In this document: positions 12,377 through 21,886 of the stretch, one piece after another
Position numbering within the stretch: the first letter of the stretch is position 1
Layout: each line of letters starts with the position of its first letter
Assembly (NCBI GenBank): GCA_031553975.1
Contig: JAVBKP010000002.1
Coordinates: 1 to 25,557, forward strand
Direction of reading: 5' to 3'
Source: JAVBKP01 sp031553975
Lineage (GTDB): Bacteria > Bacillota > Clostridia > Peptostreptococcales > Anaerovoracaceae
DNA length: 25,557 nucleotides
Notes under the pieces: model-generated
Told to the model about the DNA's origin: nothing
Database searches by the model: none
Seen by the model: only the letters and a program-made list of their open reading frames with translations
Position numbers and translations under genes: made by a program

Positions 12377-14560
12377 ATGAAAAGATTATTGGCATTTATT
12401 ACGGTGCTAGTGATTCTCGTAGGTACTTATGTAAGTGTTGCGGGATTTGAGGCTGGCGGGGTGAACATCAAACCAATTAAAGATTCCTTAAAGCTAGGAC
12501 TAGATTTAAAGGGCGGCGTATATGTAGTGCTAGAAGCACAAACCGACCTAAAAGGTGCAGAGCTAAAAGCGATTATGCAACAGACCCAAGAGGTCATTGA
12601 GCGTCGTGTTAACGCTATGGGACTGTCGGAGCCAGTGGTTACCATAGAAGGTGAAGACCGTATTCGTGTAGAACTACCTGGGGCAGAAAATGCAGAAGAG
12701 GCGGCCAATGCCATTGGACGTACAGCCCAGCTACAATTTGCCTTGCCAGATGGGACTGTGATTCTCTCAGGCAATCAGGTGAAGAATGCGTCAATTACAT
12801 CCGACACCCAACATGGCGGATTTGCAGTATCATTAGAGTTTAACAGCGAAGGCAGCAAAGCGTTTTATGAGGCGACACAAAAGCAATCAGCCATGCCTAG
12901 GACAATGTACACATCAGAGCATTTTGGAGATGTTTTGTCCAACGCCATCGTTATTGTCCTTGATGGACAAGTCATCTCATCACCTGGGGTAGATGAGCCT
13001 ATCGCCGGTGGTAATGCCATCATCACAGGAAGTTTCACTGATAAAGAAGCAGGAGAGCTTGCTGCGCTAATCCGTGGAGGAGCACTACCTGTAGCACTAG
13101 AAGAGGTGCAAGCTTCTTTGATTGGACCCACTCTAGGAATGAATGCATTCCATGGTAGTGTATTGGCAGGTACTATCGGTATTATATTAATCATGGTATT
13201 CATGGTGGTCATGTACAGAGTCATGGGATTTGCGGCCAACGTAGCTGTGGTACTATATGTGCTGATTGTACTATGGGTAACAATAGGACTAGGTGCTGTT
13301 CTAACACTGCCAGGTATTGCAGGAATCATACTATCTGTTGGTATGGCTGTAGACTCTAACGTAATCATATTCTCTCGGATACAAGAAGAAATTGTTGTCA
13401 ACGGCAAGAGCGTGCGTGTAGGTGTACATGCAGGATTTAACAGAGCCTTTGGCACAATTATAGATACACATATTACGACGATTATCACTGGATTGCTGTT
13501 ATACGAGTTAGGAAGCGGACCAGTACAGGGCTTTGCGGCTACATTGCTAATTGGTATTGTGGCGAGTTTATTTACTGCCGTAGCAGTAACCCAAGTGTTT
13601 GTAGGATTGTTTGCTGAGAGCAACATGCTTACCATCAAGCCAAAAGTATTCCATGGACCTATGTTTAGGCCTAAGAAAAATTTGCAAATCATAAAGCACA
13701 GAAAGACATTTTATATTGTTTCCATTATCCTCATTGTAGCAGGTCTTGGAATAGGATTGGTTCGCGGATACAACCTAGGTATGGACTTCACAGGTGGTAG
13801 CAGAATCACATTTGATATGGGCAAACAAGTGGCTGTAGAAGAGTTTCAAAAGGTACTAAAAGACCATGAGATCGAAGCAGATGTAATTTACTCTGGTGAG
13901 GATAACCAGCAAATATCCTTGAAAACCCAAAAGGCATTGCAAAGTGCTGATAGAGATGCATTATATGATGACATTTTTGCCAAGTTCGGCATTAATGATA
14001 GTAATATCTTAGAGAGTGAGGTATTCGGACCATCCATAGGAGAAGCACTTCAAAAGGATGCAATGCGATGTACAATTATTGCAGCCTTGGGTATTTTGAT
14101 CTATATTGGATTTAGATTTGAGTGGCGATTTGGACTGGCGGCTATTATTGCCACCTTCCATGACGTACTGCTCATGTTCGCTGTATATGGCGTGTTGCAC
14201 TTACCAATCAATGCACCGTTTATTGCTTCCATGTTGATTATCTTTGGTTACTCGGTCAGTGACACGGTGGTAATCTTTGATAGAATAAGAGAAAATCTAA
14301 AAATCAATGGCAAGATGAAAACAGATGAGTTGATTGACCTAAGCGTAACCCAGACCGTGGTCAGATCCCTAGCCACTAGCGCCACAACAATCTTAGCAGT
14401 AACAACACTATACGTGCTAGGTGCGCCTGCCATAAGGGAGTTCACATTGCCACTCATAGTAGGTATTGCAGCAGGGGCGGCATCCTCTATATTCATAGCC
14501 AGTCCTATTTGGTACGAATTAGTACAACTAACCGGAAGAAAAAAATACAGAGGCAAATAA
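12377..14560 (+). CDS. secDF: Fused protein-export membrane protein SecDF
   Basis: A 727-residue RND-type protein joining SecD and SecF. The SecD half has an N-terminal helix, GLDLKGG (residues 41-47), a periplasmic-type domain, and a helix cluster (about 250-410) with GMAVDSNVIIFSRIQEE. The SecF half starts near residue 435 (IIKHRKTFYIVSIILIVAGL), with GMDFTGG near 468 and a second helix cluster with GYSVSDTVVIFDRIREN. SecDF uses the proton or sodium gradient to pull exported proteins through SecYEG, with YajC. It begins 6 bases after scfB. Fusion is as in Bacillus; many Clostridia keep secD and secF apart. recJ, often next, is missing. Confidence 0.96.
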   Translation: MKRLLAFITVLVILVGTYVSVAGFEAGGVNIKPIKDSLKLGLDLKGGVYVVLEAQTDLKGAELKAIMQQTQEVIERRVNAMGLSEPVVTIEGEDRIRVELPGAENAEEAANAIGRTAQLQFALPDGTVILSGNQVKNASITSDTQHGGFAVSLEFNSEGSKAFYEATQKQSAMPRTMYTSEHFGDVLSNAIVIVLDGQVISSPGVDEPIAGGNAIITGSFTDKEAGELAALIRGGALPVALEEVQASLIGPTLGMNAFHGSVLAGTIGIILIMVFMVVMYRVMGFAANVAVVLYVLIVLWVTIGLGAVLTLPGIAGIILSVGMAVDSNVIIFSRIQEEIVVNGKSVRVGVHAGFNRAFGTIIDTHITTIITGLLLYELGSGPVQGFAATLLIGIVASLFTAVAVTQVFVGLFAESNMLTIKPKVFHGPMFRPKKNLQIIKHRKTFYIVSIILIVAGLGIGLVRGYNLGMDFTGGSRITFDMGKQVAVEEFQKVLKDHEIEADVIYSGEDNQQISLKTQKALQSADRDALYDDIFAKFGINDSNILESEVFGPSIGEALQKDAMRCTIIAALGILIYIGFRFEWRFGLAAIIATFHDVLLMFAVYGVLHLPINAPFIASMLIIFGYSVSDTVVIFDRIRENLKINGKMKTDELIDLSVTQTVVRSLATSATTILAVTTLYVLGAPAIREFTLPLIVGIAAGAASSIFIASPIWYELVQLTGRKKYRGK

Positions 14561-14578
14561 CCTAAGGAGGATATTACC

Positions 14579-15091
14579 ATGGATTTCAAATCGAAGATTA
14601 GAGACATTAAAGACTTTCCTAAAGAGGGTATTTTATTTAGGGATATAAGCCCACTGCTACAAGATGGTGAAGCTTTTGGACAAATGATTGATGCCATTCA
14701 AGAAAAATTGAAAGATTTTGAATTTGACTACATTATGGGACCAGAGGCAAGAGGCTTTATCGTAGGTGTACCACTGGCCTATGCCATGAAAAAAGGGTTT
14801 ATACCTGTGCGCAAACCGGGTAAACTACCTTACAAGACAGTGAGATGTGCCTATGAATTAGAGTATGGCACGGATGCATTAGAAGTACATGCGGATGCCA
14901 TCAAGAAAGGCGATAGGATAGTGTTAGTAGATGATTTGCTGGCTACAGGTGGCACCATTGGATCTGCTGCTAAGCTAGTAGAAGAGCTAGAGGGCGAAGT
15001 GGTGGCTATTGTCAACATGATAGAGTTAGTTGACCTAAAGGGAAGAGAAAATTTAAAAGGCTATAACGTGATTTCATTATTACAATATTAA
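14579..15091 (+). CDS. apt: Adenine phosphoribosyltransferase
   Basis: A 170-residue enzyme making AMP from adenine and PRPP (purine salvage). The N-terminus IRDIKDFPKEGILFRDISPL, the segment GPEARGFIVGVPLA and the PRPP-binding VLVDDLLATGGT (residues 115-126) are diagnostic. AAGGAGGATA lies before the ATG, 18 bases after secDF. Length is normal for the family (about 170-180). Confidence 0.97.
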   Translation: MDFKSKIRDIKDFPKEGILFRDISPLLQDGEAFGQMIDAIQEKLKDFEFDYIMGPEARGFIVGVPLAYAMKKGFIPVRKPGKLPYKTVRCAYELEYGTDALEVHADAIKKGDRIVLVDDLLATGGTIGSAAKLVEELEGEVVAIVNMIELVDLKGRENLKGYNVISLLQY

Positions 15092-15116
15092 ACAATTAAG
15101 CACATGAAGGTGTAGT

Positions 15117-17288
15117 ATGCAAACGTTTCTTGAAGAAATAAAACAGATGATGCCAGGGGCCAACATGGATATAATCCAAAGAGCGTACCTAAAGGCCGAA
15201 GAAATGCATCATGGACAAAAAAGAAAATCTGGTGAAGATTATATTATCCACCCTATTGCTGTCAGTGTCATACTGGCAGAACTAGGGCTAGATGATACTG
15301 CCGTTGCAGCTGCACTCCTTCATGATGTGGTGGAAGATACAGACTACTCTTTAGCCATGCTAAAAGCCGATTTTGGGGCAGAAGTGGCCTCTTTGGTAGA
15401 TGGAGTCACAAAACTGGACTCCCTTGTCTATGAGAACAAAGAAGAACGTCAAGCGGAAAATCTTCGCAAGATGTTTTTGGCTATGTCAAAGGACATTAGA
15501 GTCCTTCTGATCAAATTAGCCGATAGACTTCACAATATGCGTACGCTAGAGTTCCAATCCGAAGAAAAAACAATAGAAATAAGCAAAGAAACCCTAGAGA
15601 TTTACGCGCCTTTGGCCAATCGTCTGGGGATTTTTAAAATCAAATTTGAACTTGAAAATCTTTCCCTAAAGTATCTTGACAAAGAAGCTTATATGTACCT
15701 TAGCGATCAAATTGAGACTGAATTGGTTGACAGAAAAAACAACCTAGATAGTACAGTGATCAAACTTCGTGCTAGCTTAGATGCCTTAGGGATTAAATAT
15801 GATATATCTGCCAGAGCAAAACATTATTATAGCATATACAAAAAAATGAAATTCCAAGATAAAAATGTGGAAGAGATTTTTGATATTATAGGAATCCGTA
15901 TAGTGGTAGAGACTGTGGCTGACTGCTATGCAGTACTAGGCATCGTTCACACCATGTGGACGCCACTGCCAAATAGGTTCAAAGACTATATTGCAGTACC
16001 AAAAGCAAACAACTACAAATCTTTGCACACCACGCTTTTGGAGAAAAACGGGCAACCTTTTGAAATCCAAATCCGTACCTATGACATGCATAGAGTGGCA
16101 GAATACGGTATAGCCGCCCACTGGAAATATAAAGAAGGCATAGAAAAGCACTCTGAAGAAGAAAAAATGTCTTGGCTAAGGCAGACTTTAGAGTGGGATA
16201 AAGACATGAACGATCCTAAGGAGTTCGTAGAAGCTCTAAAAATGGATCTTTTTGCCAGTCAGGTTTTTGTACTATCACCTAAAGGAGATATTGTAGATCT
16301 GCCTGCTGGCGCTACACCACTTGACTTTGCCTTTAAGATTCACTCCCAAGTAGGGATTAAATTCACTGGTGCGAAAGTAGACGGCAAAATGGTGCCCATT
16401 GATTATGTGCTAAAAAATGGCAACATGGTAGAAGTTATCACGTCCAATAACAGCAAGGGTCCTAGTATAGACTGGCTGAAAGTGGCCAAGAGCAATCATA
16501 CCAAAACCAAAATAAAACAGTGGCTGAAAAAGGAAAATAGAGGCGAGACAGCAGAGCGAGGAAAAGACACGTTAGAAAGATACATCCGTAGAAAAGGATA
16601 TGATGTTTCAGCTATCATGACAGTTGCTAGGCTGAATAAAATCAGTAAACTCCTAGGATTTCCAGCCCTAGAAGAGATGTACTCAGCCATTGGATATAGC
16701 GGATTGCAAGTAAACAAAGCCTTCGTGGCTCTATTGGATCAATACAATCTAGAAAAGCAAGAAGAAGTCAAAAAGGCAGAAAAGGGACAAGAAGATACCC
16801 TAGAAATAGCCCGCAAAAAAAGCGCAAAAAAAACCGCCAATGGGGTGGTGGTAAGAGGCGTAGACAACCTGCTTATACGGTTTTCCAAATGCTGTACACC
16901 AGTGCCAGGGGATCCTATTGTAGGATTTGTAACAAAAGGCCGTGGAATCTCAGTTCACAGAGCAGATTGTACCAATGTCATCTCCACGCCAGAAGAAGAA
17001 AAAGTTCGTTTTTTAGAGGTAGAGTGGGATATAGACAAACAAAGCAAATCCTATGATCTTGAAATCGTTATCATGGCTGAGAATAGAAAAGGAATCGTAG
17101 CAGAAATATCCAAGGCCCTAGACGAACTAGATATTGATATTTCAGGCATCAATGCCAAAAGCGGTAAGGATGGCGCAGGTAGAATCGACCTGATGTTAGC
17201 GGTGAATAACATAGAGCAGATAGAAAAAGCCCTGAACAAACTCAGAGGTGTTCGTGGTGTGAGGGAGGTATATCGTGCCCACAATTAA
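15117..17288 (+). CDS. rel: Bifunctional (p)ppGpp synthetase/hydrolase
   Basis: A 723-residue stringent-response enzyme. The HD hydrolase domain is intact (HHGQKRKSGEDYIIHPIA, AAALLHDVVEDTD with His69-Asp70). The synthetase domain (about 230-330) has YYSIYKKMKFQ and RFKDYIAVPKANNYKSLHTT; the RFKD form (near 286) is that of bifunctional Rel/SpoT enzymes, not of RelA-only ones. A TGS domain (about 380-455, VFVLSPKGDIVDLPAGATPL) and a C-terminal ACT domain (about 650-720) sense uncharged tRNA and the ribosome. GAAGGTG precedes the ATG. Its last bases hold a strong ribosome site, GGGAGGT, serving the remnant ORF at 17275. Confidence 0.96.
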   Translation: MQTFLEEIKQMMPGANMDIIQRAYLKAEEMHHGQKRKSGEDYIIHPIAVSVILAELGLDDTAVAAALLHDVVEDTDYSLAMLKADFGAEVASLVDGVTKLDSLVYENKEERQAENLRKMFLAMSKDIRVLLIKLADRLHNMRTLEFQSEEKTIEISKETLEIYAPLANRLGIFKIKFELENLSLKYLDKEAYMYLSDQIETELVDRKNNLDSTVIKLRASLDALGIKYDISARAKHYYSIYKKMKFQDKNVEEIFDIIGIRIVVETVADCYAVLGIVHTMWTPLPNRFKDYIAVPKANNYKSLHTTLLEKNGQPFEIQIRTYDMHRVAEYGIAAHWKYKEGIEKHSEEEKMSWLRQTLEWDKDMNDPKEFVEALKMDLFASQVFVLSPKGDIVDLPAGATPLDFAFKIHSQVGIKFTGAKVDGKMVPIDYVLKNGNMVEVITSNNSKGPSIDWLKVAKSNHTKTKIKQWLKKENRGETAERGKDTLERYIRRKGYDVSAIMTVARLNKISKLLGFPALEEMYSAIGYSGLQVNKAFVALLDQYNLEKQEEVKKAEKGQEDTLEIARKKSAKKTANGVVVRGVDNLLIRFSKCCTPVPGDPIVGFVTKGRGISVHRADCTNVISTPEEEKVRFLEVEWDIDKQSKSYDLEIVIMAENRKGIVAEISKALDELDIDISGINAKSGKDGAGRIDLMLAVNNIEQIEKALNKLRGVRGVREVYRAHN

Positions 17289-17349
17289 AGCTTTTCACGC
17301 AGGACCACTAGATACCAACAACCCGTTTGTGCAAAGGCAAAATTCATGA
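17275..17349 (+). pseudogene. Remnant of an MBL-fold metallohydrolase gene (24-codon ORF)
   Basis: A GTG-start ORF overlaps the end of rel by 14 bases, behind the ideal site GGGAGGT. It reads MPTIKAFHAGPLDTN, which matches the N-terminus of the MBL-fold hydrolases (xxxGPLxTNCY) usually located between rel and hemZ in Clostridia. It then continues NPFVQRQNS, which resembles their C-terminus (ERRxNPF). The metal-binding HxHxDH body is absent. Its TGA overlaps the hemZ ATG (ATGA), so it may still couple hemZ translation. Deletion between short repeats (ACCAAC) is inferred. Confidence 0.6.
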
Positions 17350-18731
17350 TAAAGAATGTTTTTTTTGAAGACGAAAAATTTAGGTATGATGTAGAGAACT
17401 TAGTCAAAATTTTTTTAGGAAATGCTACACCAGAAGAGCCGATTCACTTAGTGGGCAATGACAAGCTACAGGTGAAGAGGGCTCTTTATGACATTTTACA
17501 ACAAAGGACGGGATATAAGCCCCCATGGGGAATCCTAACAGGGGTAAGACCAGGCAAAATACTAGACCAGATCTACAGCGACGGCATGAAACAAGGCAAA
17601 ACACCTAGCGAAATTCAGGAAGTAGCAAAGAAGATATTAAAAGAAGAACACCGGATCACTGAGGATAAAATCAACCTGCTTTTTGACATACATAAGAACC
17701 AAGATAGATACTTTGATAGCCAAAGGCAGTATTTTGAAAAATTGGAATCAAAAGGGTTTTTTGAGCGCCACAACCCAATCAGCCTATACATAGGCATTCC
17801 CTTTTGTCCCACACGTTGTGCCTATTGCTCCTTTCCTGCCAATAAGAGAGAAGACAAGGATGTTAGAGCCTATTTAGATGCACTGAAACAAGAAATCCAG
17901 ACCATAGGCAACGTGGTAACAGGGCGAAAACTGCCAATTGAGACAGTGTATATGGGAGGAGGCACCCCTACATCTCTGACAGCAGAGGAGTTAGATGAAC
18001 TTCTTGATTGTTTGCGGATGAATTTTAGTGTGGACATGGCCTTTGAGTTCACTGTGGAGGCGGGTAGGCCAGATACTATCACAGTAGAGAAACTAGCGGT
18101 GATGAAAAACCACGGTGTGGGCAGGATTAGCATCAATCCTCAGACTATGAAACAAGCCACATTAGATGCCATTGGAAGAAGACATAGTACAGAGGAGATG
18201 AAACAAGCAGTAGCCATTGCCAAAGAATCAGGAATTCCAGTGATCAACATGGATATGATAGCAGGATTGCCCAATGAGACAGTAGAAGATTTTGCTGATT
18301 CCCTGAGACAAATCATAGATTTTGAACCTAACAACATCACAGTGCATACATTGGCTATTAAAAAATCCTCTACATTCAAAGACCAAGGCATGGAAACATC
18401 GGCAGATATTGTGGAAAAAATGGTCAACATATCCCAAGAAGAGTTAAAAAAGGCTGGATTTGGGGCATACTATCTATACAGACAAAAATATATGTCGGGA
18501 AACCTTGAAAATGTAGGATATGCAACCATTGGCACTGAGAACGGTTACAATATAAAAATCATGGAAGAAAAGCAGACAATCATAGCACTAGGTGCAGGCG
18601 GCATCAGTAAGTTCTATTATCCAGAAGAAGATAGATTGGAAAGAGTAGCCAATGTATCTAATTTTCAGGTATATATGGACCGCATTGATGAAATGATAGG
18701 ACGAAAGCTGGACTTTTTTGAAAAATACTAA
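17346..18731 (+). CDS. hemZ: Coproporphyrinogen dehydrogenase HemZ (radical SAM)
   Basis: A 461-residue HemN-like radical SAM protein with a long N-terminal extension (about 1-140, including PPWGILTGVRPGKI) typical of HemZ. The cluster motif is CPTRCAYC (Cys154, 158, 161), followed by ETVYMGGGTPTSLTAEELDE, FTVEAGRPD and RISINPQTM. HemZ is assigned to oxygen-independent coproporphyrinogen oxidation, although some HemN-like proteins have other roles such as heme handling. The ATG overlaps the stop of the remnant ORF and has no ribosome site of its own at normal spacing, so it is probably translated by coupling. Confidence 0.92.
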   Translation: MIKNVFFEDEKFRYDVENLVKIFLGNATPEEPIHLVGNDKLQVKRALYDILQQRTGYKPPWGILTGVRPGKILDQIYSDGMKQGKTPSEIQEVAKKILKEEHRITEDKINLLFDIHKNQDRYFDSQRQYFEKLESKGFFERHNPISLYIGIPFCPTRCAYCSFPANKREDKDVRAYLDALKQEIQTIGNVVTGRKLPIETVYMGGGTPTSLTAEELDELLDCLRMNFSVDMAFEFTVEAGRPDTITVEKLAVMKNHGVGRISINPQTMKQATLDAIGRRHSTEEMKQAVAIAKESGIPVINMDMIAGLPNETVEDFADSLRQIIDFEPNNITVHTLAIKKSSTFKDQGMETSADIVEKMVNISQEELKKAGFGAYYLYRQKYMSGNLENVGYATIGTENGYNIKIMEEKQTIIALGAGGISKFYYPEEDRLERVANVSNFQVYMDRIDEMIGRKLDFFEKY

Positions 18732-18739
18732 CTTTCTCC

Positions 18740-18768
18740 TTTAAAAGGTTCCAAAAAAATGGTAAAAT
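18740..18768 (+). promoter_or_regulatory. Weak promoter candidate before hisS
   Basis: TTTAAA (18740-18745), 17-base spacer, TAAAAT (18763-18768), in the 92-base gap between hemZ and hisS. No T-box leader fits in this gap. Confidence 0.3.
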
Positions 18769-18823
18769 AATCTGATATAGTTTTTAACAAAGGAACGGAA
18801 AATCAAGAAAAAGGAGTGAGAAA

Positions 18824-20083
18824 ATGGCCATAACAAAACTTAACGGGACAAAAGACATACTTCCAGAAGAGATACACAGATGGACTTATGTGGAAAGTAT
18901 GTTCAGAGAAGTTTGCGATACATACGGATTCAAAGAGATTAGAACCCCTGTGTTTGAAAGCACAGAGCTTTTCAAACGTGGTGTTGGTGAGACCACGGAC
19001 ATCGTGAACAAAGAGATGTATACATTTGAAGACAATGGCGGGCGTAGTCTGACATTAAAGCCAGAAGGCACAGCACCAGTTGTGAGAGCCTTGATAGAGA
19101 ACAAAATATACGCCAATGGGCAGATCAATAAAATGTTTTATATCACCCCGTGTTTTAGAAGTGAAAGACCACAAGCAGGAAGACAAAGGCAATTTCACCA
19201 GTTTGGTGTGGAGACATTTGGTTCAGATAGTCCTGTAGCAGATGCAGAAGTTATCGCTGTGGCCATGACACTCTTTGACAAACTAGGCGTTGGGGAGTTA
19301 GAACTGAGAATCAACAGCATCGGTTGCCCAGAATGCAGAGGCAAGTATAGAGAAATATTACAAGATTTCCTAAGACCAAAGCTAGATGGACTTTGTGAGA
19401 CTTGCAAGAGCAGGTTTGACAAGAACCCTATGAGAATACTAGATTGCAAATCACCAGAGTGCCAAAAGCAAGTGGTGGGTGCACCACAGATGTTAGACTA
19501 TATCTGTGATGATTGTAAGACTGATTTTGAAGAGCTAAAAGTAGCCCTTACGGCCATGAAAGTTCCATTCATAGTGGATGCAAGCATTGTAAGAGGACTG
19601 GACTATTACACCAAAACTGCCTTTGAGATTATCACCAACAAAATCGGGGCCCAAGGCACTGTGTGTGGTGGGGGCAGATATAACGGTCTCATAAAACAAC
19701 TGGATGGACCAGATCAACCCGGGGTTGGCTTTGGTATGGGCATTGAAAGACTGCTGATTGTCATGAAAGAGTTTGGCGTGCAAGTGCCACAGGATGACAC
19801 CATTGACGCATTTGTGGCGGTCATGGGAGATAAAGCCAAAATAAAGGCTTTAGAGCTAATACAAGACATGAGAAGGGCAGGACTAAAAGTGCAGATGGAT
19901 CTGGCCATGAGAAAACTAGGCAAACAGTTTGAACTGGCAGATAGACTTGGCGCTAGGAACACCCTTGTACTAGGTGATGATGAACTGGAAAAAGATGCTG
20001 TAATTGTGAAAAATATGGAGACAAAAGAGCAGGTGGAAGTGCCTGTTTCAAATATACTAAATTACTTGAAGGAGAGCAGATAA
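18824..20083 (+). CDS. hisS: Histidine-tRNA ligase
   Basis: A 419-residue class II synthetase. Motif 2 with the histidine-specific loop reads CFRSERPQAGRQRQFHQFGV, the HisA motif is RGLDYYTKTAFEI, and motif 3 is GVGFGMGIERL. The C-terminal anticodon domain (about 325-419) has MRRAGLKVQMDLAMRKLGKQ. It charges tRNA-His with histidine. AAAAGGAGTG precedes the ATG. A four-cysteine insertion (CPEC, CETC, CKSPEC and CDDC between about 165 and 230) may bind zinc, as in many Firmicute HisRS. aspS follows after one base. Confidence 0.97.
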   Translation: MAITKLNGTKDILPEEIHRWTYVESMFREVCDTYGFKEIRTPVFESTELFKRGVGETTDIVNKEMYTFEDNGGRSLTLKPEGTAPVVRALIENKIYANGQINKMFYITPCFRSERPQAGRQRQFHQFGVETFGSDSPVADAEVIAVAMTLFDKLGVGELELRINSIGCPECRGKYREILQDFLRPKLDGLCETCKSRFDKNPMRILDCKSPECQKQVVGAPQMLDYICDDCKTDFEELKVALTAMKVPFIVDASIVRGLDYYTKTAFEIITNKIGAQGTVCGGGRYNGLIKQLDGPDQPGVGFGMGIERLLIVMKEFGVQVPQDDTIDAFVAVMGDKAKIKALELIQDMRRAGLKVQMDLAMRKLGKQFELADRLGARNTLVLGDDELEKDAVIVKNMETKEQVEVPVSNILNYLKESR

Positions 20084-20084
20084 G

Positions 20085-21863
20085 ATGAGTAACATACTAA
20101 AGAGAACTCATATGTGCGGAGAGCTTAGGCGTGAGGACATTGGAAAAGAAGTTTGCCTAAACGGTTGGGTACAAAAGAGCAGAGACAAAGGCGGATTGGT
20201 TTTCTGTGACCTGAGAGATAGAACAGGAATCGTGCAAGCCATCTTTGAAAAAGGTGTTTCCTCTGACGCGGCTTTAGAAAAAGCCACAACGCTACGTAGT
20301 GAATTCGTGGTAGGGATCAAAGGCACTGTCAAGGAGCGTGAGGCAAAGAACAAGGACATGGCCACAGGGGACATTGAGATATTTGTCACAGACCTAGTGA
20401 TTTACTCCGAAGCAGACACACCACCGATTTACATCAAGGATGATGACAATGTGGATGAAAATCTACGTCTAAAATATAGATACCTTGACCTGAGAAAGCT
20501 GAAAATGCAGCAAAATCTCATGTTTAGACACAAACTAGCCCAGGCCACACGCCAGTATTTTGATCAAAATGGATTCGTGGAGATTGAAACACCAATTCTA
20601 GTGAACCCTACCCCAGAAGGGGCTAGAGACTACATGGTGCCTAGCCGTGTGAACCCAGGAAAATTCTTTGCACTGCCCCAATCACCACAGCAGTTCAAGC
20701 AGATGCTGATGTTATCTGGGTTTGACAGGTATATGCAAATCGCAAGATGTTTTAGGGATGAAGACCTTCGTGCTGACAGGCAGCCAGAGTTTACCCAAAT
20801 TGACTTAGAAATGTCATTTGTTGATGTAGATGATGTGATTGAAATGTTAGAAGGCTATGTGAAGCATGTCTTCGGCGGCGTGATGAACCACCAAGTGAGC
20901 CTACCACTGCAAAGGATAACTTATGATGAAGCCATGACACGCTATGGCAGCGACAAACCAGATACACGTTTTGGGTTTGAGCTAAAACATTTGAACCATG
21001 TAGTGAAAGGCTGTGAATTCAGCGTATTTGCCAGTGCCATTGAGGCTGGTGGAGATGTTCGAGGCATCAACATTAACGGTTGTGCAGAAAAATTCGGACG
21101 TAAGGACTTGGACAAGTTCCAAGATGCCATTAAAGCCTATAGGGCCAAGGGCCTAGCGTGGATCAAAGTGACAGAGACAGAAGTCACATCGCCTATTGCT
21201 AAATTTTTTAGCGAAGAGAAGATGAAAGAAATATTGACAGTCTTTGATGCCAAACCAGGAGACTTGATTTTGATGGTGGCAGACAAACCAGACGTGGTAT
21301 TTGATGCACTTGGATTCCTACGAAGAGACATTGCTGGCAAACTAGGTATGTTAGATAACAAACAATACAACTTGCTATGGGTAACAGACTTCCCGCTATA
21401 TGAGTATAGCGAAGAAGACGATAGATACTACGCCAAGCATCACCCGTTCACATCACCAAGGATGGAAGATATTCCATTGATGGATACCAACCCTATTGCT
21501 GTTAAGGCGAAGGCCTATGACCTTGTGCTCAACGGTTTTGAATTGGGCGGCGGCAGTATCAGAATACACGACAAAGACTTGCAGAGGAAAATGTTCAAAA
21601 CACTTGGACTGTCAGAAGAAGAAATTGAAGAAAAATTTGGCTTTATGATCAATGCCTTTAGATATGGCACACCGCCACACGGAGGGCTAGCATTAGGACT
21701 TGACAGACTAGCCATGTTGCTTTGTGGGGCAGAGAATATTAGAGAGGTAATCGCATTTCCTAAAAATCAAGCGGCTACTTGCCTACTCACAGGAGCGCCA
21801 GGACCTGCTACTGATGCACAGATGAACGAATTATATATCAAATCAATAGCATCAAAAGAATAA
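20085..21863 (+). CDS. aspS: Aspartate-tRNA ligase (bacterial type)
   Basis: A 592-residue class II synthetase: an N-terminal OB-fold anticodon domain (CLNGWVQKSRDKGGLVFCDL), motif 2 ARCFRDEDLRADRQPEFTQI, a bacterial GAD insertion (about 280-420), and motif 3 GLALGLDRLAMLL. It charges tRNA-Asp. Full length for the bacterial form. It starts one base after hisS, with GGAGAG upstream inside hisS, so the two are translationally linked. Confidence 0.97.
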   Translation: MSNILKRTHMCGELRREDIGKEVCLNGWVQKSRDKGGLVFCDLRDRTGIVQAIFEKGVSSDAALEKATTLRSEFVVGIKGTVKEREAKNKDMATGDIEIFVTDLVIYSEADTPPIYIKDDDNVDENLRLKYRYLDLRKLKMQQNLMFRHKLAQATRQYFDQNGFVEIETPILVNPTPEGARDYMVPSRVNPGKFFALPQSPQQFKQMLMLSGFDRYMQIARCFRDEDLRADRQPEFTQIDLEMSFVDVDDVIEMLEGYVKHVFGGVMNHQVSLPLQRITYDEAMTRYGSDKPDTRFGFELKHLNHVVKGCEFSVFASAIEAGGDVRGININGCAEKFGRKDLDKFQDAIKAYRAKGLAWIKVTETEVTSPIAKFFSEEKMKEILTVFDAKPGDLILMVADKPDVVFDALGFLRRDIAGKLGMLDNKQYNLLWVTDFPLYEYSEEDDRYYAKHHPFTSPRMEDIPLMDTNPIAVKAKAYDLVLNGFELGGGSIRIHDKDLQRKMFKTLGLSEEEIEEKFGFMINAFRYGTPPHGGLALGLDRLAMLLCGAENIREVIAFPKNQAATCLLTGAPGPATDAQMNELYIKSIASKE

Positions 21864-21886
21864 TGGGAAGTGGAGGGAGGAATCAG

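Noticed and set aside
12865..13692. 275-codon open frame on the minus strand
   Set aside because: It lies wholly opposite secDF, has Thr/Pro/Ile-rich composition without any motif, and no ribosome site; it is the antisense of a hydrophobic gene.
18732..18823. T-box or other riboswitch before hisS
   Set aside because: The gap is only 92 bases and has no specifier/antiterminator elements; the synthetase genes aspS and leuS have essentially no leader.
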